From CAG-273 sp963560005 (GTDB lineage: Bacteria; Bacillota; Clostridia; TANB77; CAG-508): a DNA stretch of 17,955 nt. Of this stretch, positions 15,465 to 17,955 are shown one piece after another. The stretch covers positions 1-17,955 of the forward strand of contig CAUWNG010000038.1 in assembly GCA_963560005.1 (NCBI GenBank), written 5' to 3'. The position numbers and the translations under genes are program-made. How positions within the stretch are numbered: position 1 is the stretch's first letter; each line of letters starts with the position of its first letter. The notes beneath the pieces are model-generated. The model saw only the letters and a program-made list of their open reading frames with translations, had not been told where the DNA came from and did no database searches.

Positions 15465-16706
15465 TTAACTTTCTACTATAGTTTTTTGTAAAATTTTTGC
15501 ATTATTTAAAGTCTTTTTCTTAAATTTTCCTATTTTTATAGCATAAGATTTTTTTAAATTTTTCATTGCCCCTAATTCAACTAATTTAGTTTTATAAAAT
15601 TGTATTATTTTATAATATTTGTTTTCATCTTCTAATACTTTTTTTAGTTCATCTTTAATAAACAATATTTGTTTTTGCTTTATATATTCTTCTTTATTTG
15701 TATCTTTTAAGTTTTCTATATTTTTATATTTATCCCAAAATTTTTTATATTCATCTCTCATTTCTGGCTTGTCCCAATAAATTTTAGTAGATAAAAGTTT
15801 TATGTTATACTCTTCTATTAACTTAATTAATAAAGAATATGCTTTTTCCTGTTTTTTTATTACTTTTGTATCTACAATTAAGCTTCTCAAATCTCTAAGC
15901 AATTTTTCATAGCATTGTTCTGCAACTATTAATGGTAAACTATGTGTAAACAATTTTCTACTTAATCCTAAAAGTAACATGTTTTTCTCTATATTATCAT
16001 TTTGATCCAATTTTCCAACTGAAAATTTATCGTAGTTTTCATATTCTTCTATTATTTCTTTGTACTTTTTATCTTTTTCCTTTTCAAATTTTAAAGGAAG
16101 TATATTTTCTATGTACTCTTCTAAAGCTTCAAAGATTTTATTGTATATTTCTTCTTTGTTTGCTTGTGTCAAATTATCTGCCAATTTTATCGAAAAGTGT
16201 TTTAATAAACCTTTATATAAACTTTCCATTTCTTTAAAATACAATGTTTTATATTTTTCTATTATTTGTGTTTTTTTACCTGAATTTACATTTTCATAAT
16301 CTAAATTTAATAAATACATTTGCTTTCTGTATTTATATTCTAAGTATTCTTTTTCTTTAATGTGCACTATTTGGTAATACCTAGATAATGCATTTTCTTC
16401 AAAATCTGTTGCTGTTCTATTTCTTACTTTTTTATAAATAGAATCCATAATATATTTATCTATTGATTCTAAATATAATGCATAAGCATCATCAAATTTT
16501 TTTCTTATGTTTTCCTTTTTTTCCTCATTATTTATACTATCAATATTTTCATAAGAATCATAAACTTTTAAAACATTATTTCTTTTTATAGATATTAAAA
16601 CTCCGTTTATTCCAACTTTTGTAGGTATTAATAATTTTGTTATAGTATTTGTTATTCTAGAAAAAAATGTTTTTTCCCCGTATACTCTCAAACTTCTTTC
16701 TTCCAT
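15465..16706 (-). CDS. Conserved-position helical protein of unknown function
   Basis: A protein of 413 residues that I do not recognise. A short N-terminal part (about 1-45) reads RSLRVYGEKTFFSRITNTI and GINGVLISIKRNN; the rest is nearly all charged helix with coiled-coil-like stretches (Lys, Glu, Tyr rich), and no membrane segment, signal peptide or nucleotide-binding motif. It starts 13 nt after yqfD (ATG 16706, with AAAGG nine bases upstream and overlapping the yqfD stop; an in-frame ATG at 16715 lies on top of that site). In Bacillus, phoH and yqfF occupy this slot. No Walker A motif is present, so it is not PhoH, and no membrane or HD motifs, so it is not YqfF. A sporulation role is suggested only by yqfD. 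Confidence 0.7.
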   Translation of the reverse strand: MEERSLRVYGEKTFFSRITNTITKLLIPTKVGINGVLISIKRNNVLKVYDSYENIDSINNEEKKENIRKKFDDAYALYLESIDKYIMDSIYKKVRNRTATDFEENALSRYYQIVHIKEKEYLEYKYRKQMYLLNLDYENVNSGKKTQIIEKYKTLYFKEMESLYKGLLKHFSIKLADNLTQANKEEIYNKIFEALEEYIENILPLKFEKEKDKKYKEIIEEYENYDKFSVGKLDQNDNIEKNMLLLGLSRKLFTHSLPLIVAEQCYEKLLRDLRSLIVDTKVIKKQEKAYSLLIKLIEEYNIKLLSTKIYWDKPEMRDEYKKFWDKYKNIENLKDTNKEEYIKQKQILFIKDELKKVLEDENKYYKIIQFYKTKLVELGAMKNLKKSYAIKIGKFKKKTLNNAKILQKTIVES

Positions 16707-16719
16707 ATTATTCATCCTT

Positions 16720-17904
16720 TCAAAATACTATTTTTTCTTTTGTCTCTATGGTCTCTAGCACTTCGTATACAACTTCTACTTCTATGTATCCATTTATATT
16801 ATTTACTTTTATTTGCTTATCCAATATTTTACTTCTATCTTTAATCTGTTCCTCTATTTTTTCTTCTGCTAAATTCACTGCTTTTGTTTTTGCTTCTTCT
16901 AATTTTAATGTTATTTCATTTTCTTTGTACTCTTTATTTGTAATTTTAGTTAAGCCAAAAGGTAAATAAAAATCTGAAAATAGTTGTAGCTTTTTATACT
17001 CTTCTATTGTATCATATTTTTCAAATTTTGAAAGCCTTTTGTATAAATTTATTTTAAAATTATTTATATTTAATGAATATTTATTTTCTACCTTTCCAGT
17101 ATATTCTTTTTTCAATTGTTTTAAGGAAATTTTTTCTTTTTGACTATACCATACTCTTGCCTCTACACTTCCTGTTGCATGTACATATCTTGTTCCTGTA
17201 TATTTTCCCTCTAACCATCCTGCAACCAATACATCACCTTTTTTTACTACATCTCCTTCTTTAACTAGTGGTGTGCCATTAGCTGCATTTACTTTTGAAA
17301 TAATTCCATCTTTATTTGCTACTAAATTGCAATATTCTTCTTCATTTATTATGTTTGGTTTTTGGTCTGCCTCTACAATTTCTACAATTGCATTAGTGCC
17401 ATTTATATCTATTCCTACCCATGCAATATCATTTCTTTCCAATCTTATTTTGTTAATTATATCTTTTGAATTTGTTTTTGATTTAAGAGTTCCTATTTTC
17501 AAATTAGTTTCTTCTAATATTTGCATTATTTCATTTTTATCAATATTATTACATCCTATAATCTCTATATTCCATATAAATTTTGATAATATTATAATAG
17601 TAACTATGCATATAGCTAATAAAAATAAAAATATCTTTCTTTTCTTATATTTATTGAATATAAAAGGAAGACCTTTTTTATTTTTTATTTTTACTCTACA
17701 TTTTGTTTTTCTTAATATATTTCTTATTTCTTTAAAATCTGCTATACCTATGTTTGTATTTAAAATTGTTGTTTTTTCCCTTTTTAAATTCCATAAAGCT
17801 ATTTTTTTATTATTACACATATTTATAAATTTTTCTATATAATATCCTTCTATTTCTATATTTATATAACCCAATATATAATTTAAAAGAACTTTTAAAT
17901 ACAA
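16720..17904 (-). CDS. yqfD: Sporulation protein YqfD
   Basis: The 394-residue protein belongs to the YqfD sporulation family (needed for sporulation in Bacillus; biochemical role unknown, probably at the mother-cell membrane). Seen: the N-terminal domain with LNYILGYINIEIEG and the Cys/Lys-rich middle (about 1-85), one transmembrane helix (about 91-110), then IEIIGCNNI, the WVGIDINGT strand, and the extracytoplasmic repeat region with PLVKEGDVVKKGDVLVAGWL, a lipoyl/barrel-like hairpin. The end EVVYEVLETIETKEKI is typical. The start is a TTG at 17904 with an excellent AGGAGGAGG eight to nine bases before; the site is also the last codons of the upstream gene, so translation is probably coupled. 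Confidence 0.9.
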   Translation of the reverse strand: MYLKVLLNYILGYINIEIEGYYIEKFINMCNNKKIALWNLKREKTTILNTNIGIADFKEIRNILRKTKCRVKIKNKKGLPFIFNKYKKRKIFLFLLAICIVTIIILSKFIWNIEIIGCNNIDKNEIMQILEETNLKIGTLKSKTNSKDIINKIRLERNDIAWVGIDINGTNAIVEIVEADQKPNIINEEEYCNLVANKDGIISKVNAANGTPLVKEGDVVKKGDVLVAGWLEGKYTGTRYVHATGSVEARVWYSQKEKISLKQLKKEYTGKVENKYSLNINNFKINLYKRLSKFEKYDTIEEYKKLQLFSDFYLPFGLTKITNKEYKENEITLKLEEAKTKAVNLAEEKIEEQIKDRSKILDKQIKVNNINGYIEVEVVYEVLETIETKEKIVF

Positions 17905-17907
17905 AGT

Positions 17908-17955
17908 TTATTCCTCCTCCTCTTCATCTACTATAATTTCAAAATCTATTCCATC
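17908..17955 (-). CDS. yqfC: C-terminal end of the upstream gene, probably yqfC
   Basis: The last 15 codons are visible (DGIDFEIIVDEEEEE, then TAA) in the reading frame that enters from the window edge. The stop lies 3 nt before the yqfD start, and its GAG/GAA run doubles as the yqfD ribosome binding site. YqfC (YabP family) is the usual gene before yqfD, but too little is visible to prove it. Confidence 0.5.
   Translation of the reverse strand, partial: DGIDFEIIVDEEEEE

Overview
This is a very AT-rich window of low-GC Gram-positive type, most likely from an anaerobic, endospore-forming clostridial lineage, perhaps a gut one. The evidence is the sporulation genes (spoIVFA/spoIVFB, yyaC, yqfC/yqfD), the long-form hpf, the gatCAB amidotransferase operon, strong AGGAGG ribosome binding sites and consensus sigma-A promoters. 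Almost everything is on the minus strand; only rpsT and a small membrane-protein gene are on the plus strand.

Layout. (1) 1-4740: reading on the minus strand from the right, hpf with its own promoter and terminator, a DUF4116-repeat protein, an orphan V-ATPase-F-like protein, yyaC behind a large hairpin, a small tail-anchored protein, then the spoIVFA-spoIVFB pair of the sigma-K checkpoint. A structured repeat lies at 94-190. (2) 4907-6720: locus A, a prepilin-like surface protein with a formylglycine-enzyme-like (C-type-lectin fold) C-terminus. Upstream of it is a small transcription unit carrying a (GT)17 tract. (3) 6830-7670: rpsT and a small two-helix membrane protein on the plus strand. 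(4) 7706-10991: gatC-gatA-gatB. (5) 11069-13000: locus B, a paralogue of locus A with a DUF6273-like C-terminus, a second copy of the structured repeat, and a second copy of the hairpin/microsatellite element, now with (CT)11. (6) 13019-17955: a DUF3048 protein, a DgkA-PAP2 fusion, ybeY, a 400-residue protein I do not recognise, yqfD and the last codons of a probable yqfC. This resembles the Bacillus yqfCD-phoH-yqfF-ybeY-dgkA cluster, except that the unrecognised gene sits where phoH and yqfF are expected.

The housekeeping parts are ordinary. The interest lies in the paired loci A and B. They share a nearly identical prepilin-like N-terminus, promoter and leader, but have unrelated lectin-fold C-termini whose last segment has codon use like that of variable regions of diversity-generating retroelements (DGRs). 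In both, the only well-placed start codon is in a different frame (+1) from the body of the protein, with the same 64-nt spacing. Both are preceded by the same ~160-bp element, in which the same position holds two different dinucleotide microsatellites, read in frame as His-Thr or Glu-Arg repeats. Together this looks like a dispersed family of switchable, diversifying surface proteins. No reverse transcriptase or template repeat is in the window, so the DGR part is inference.
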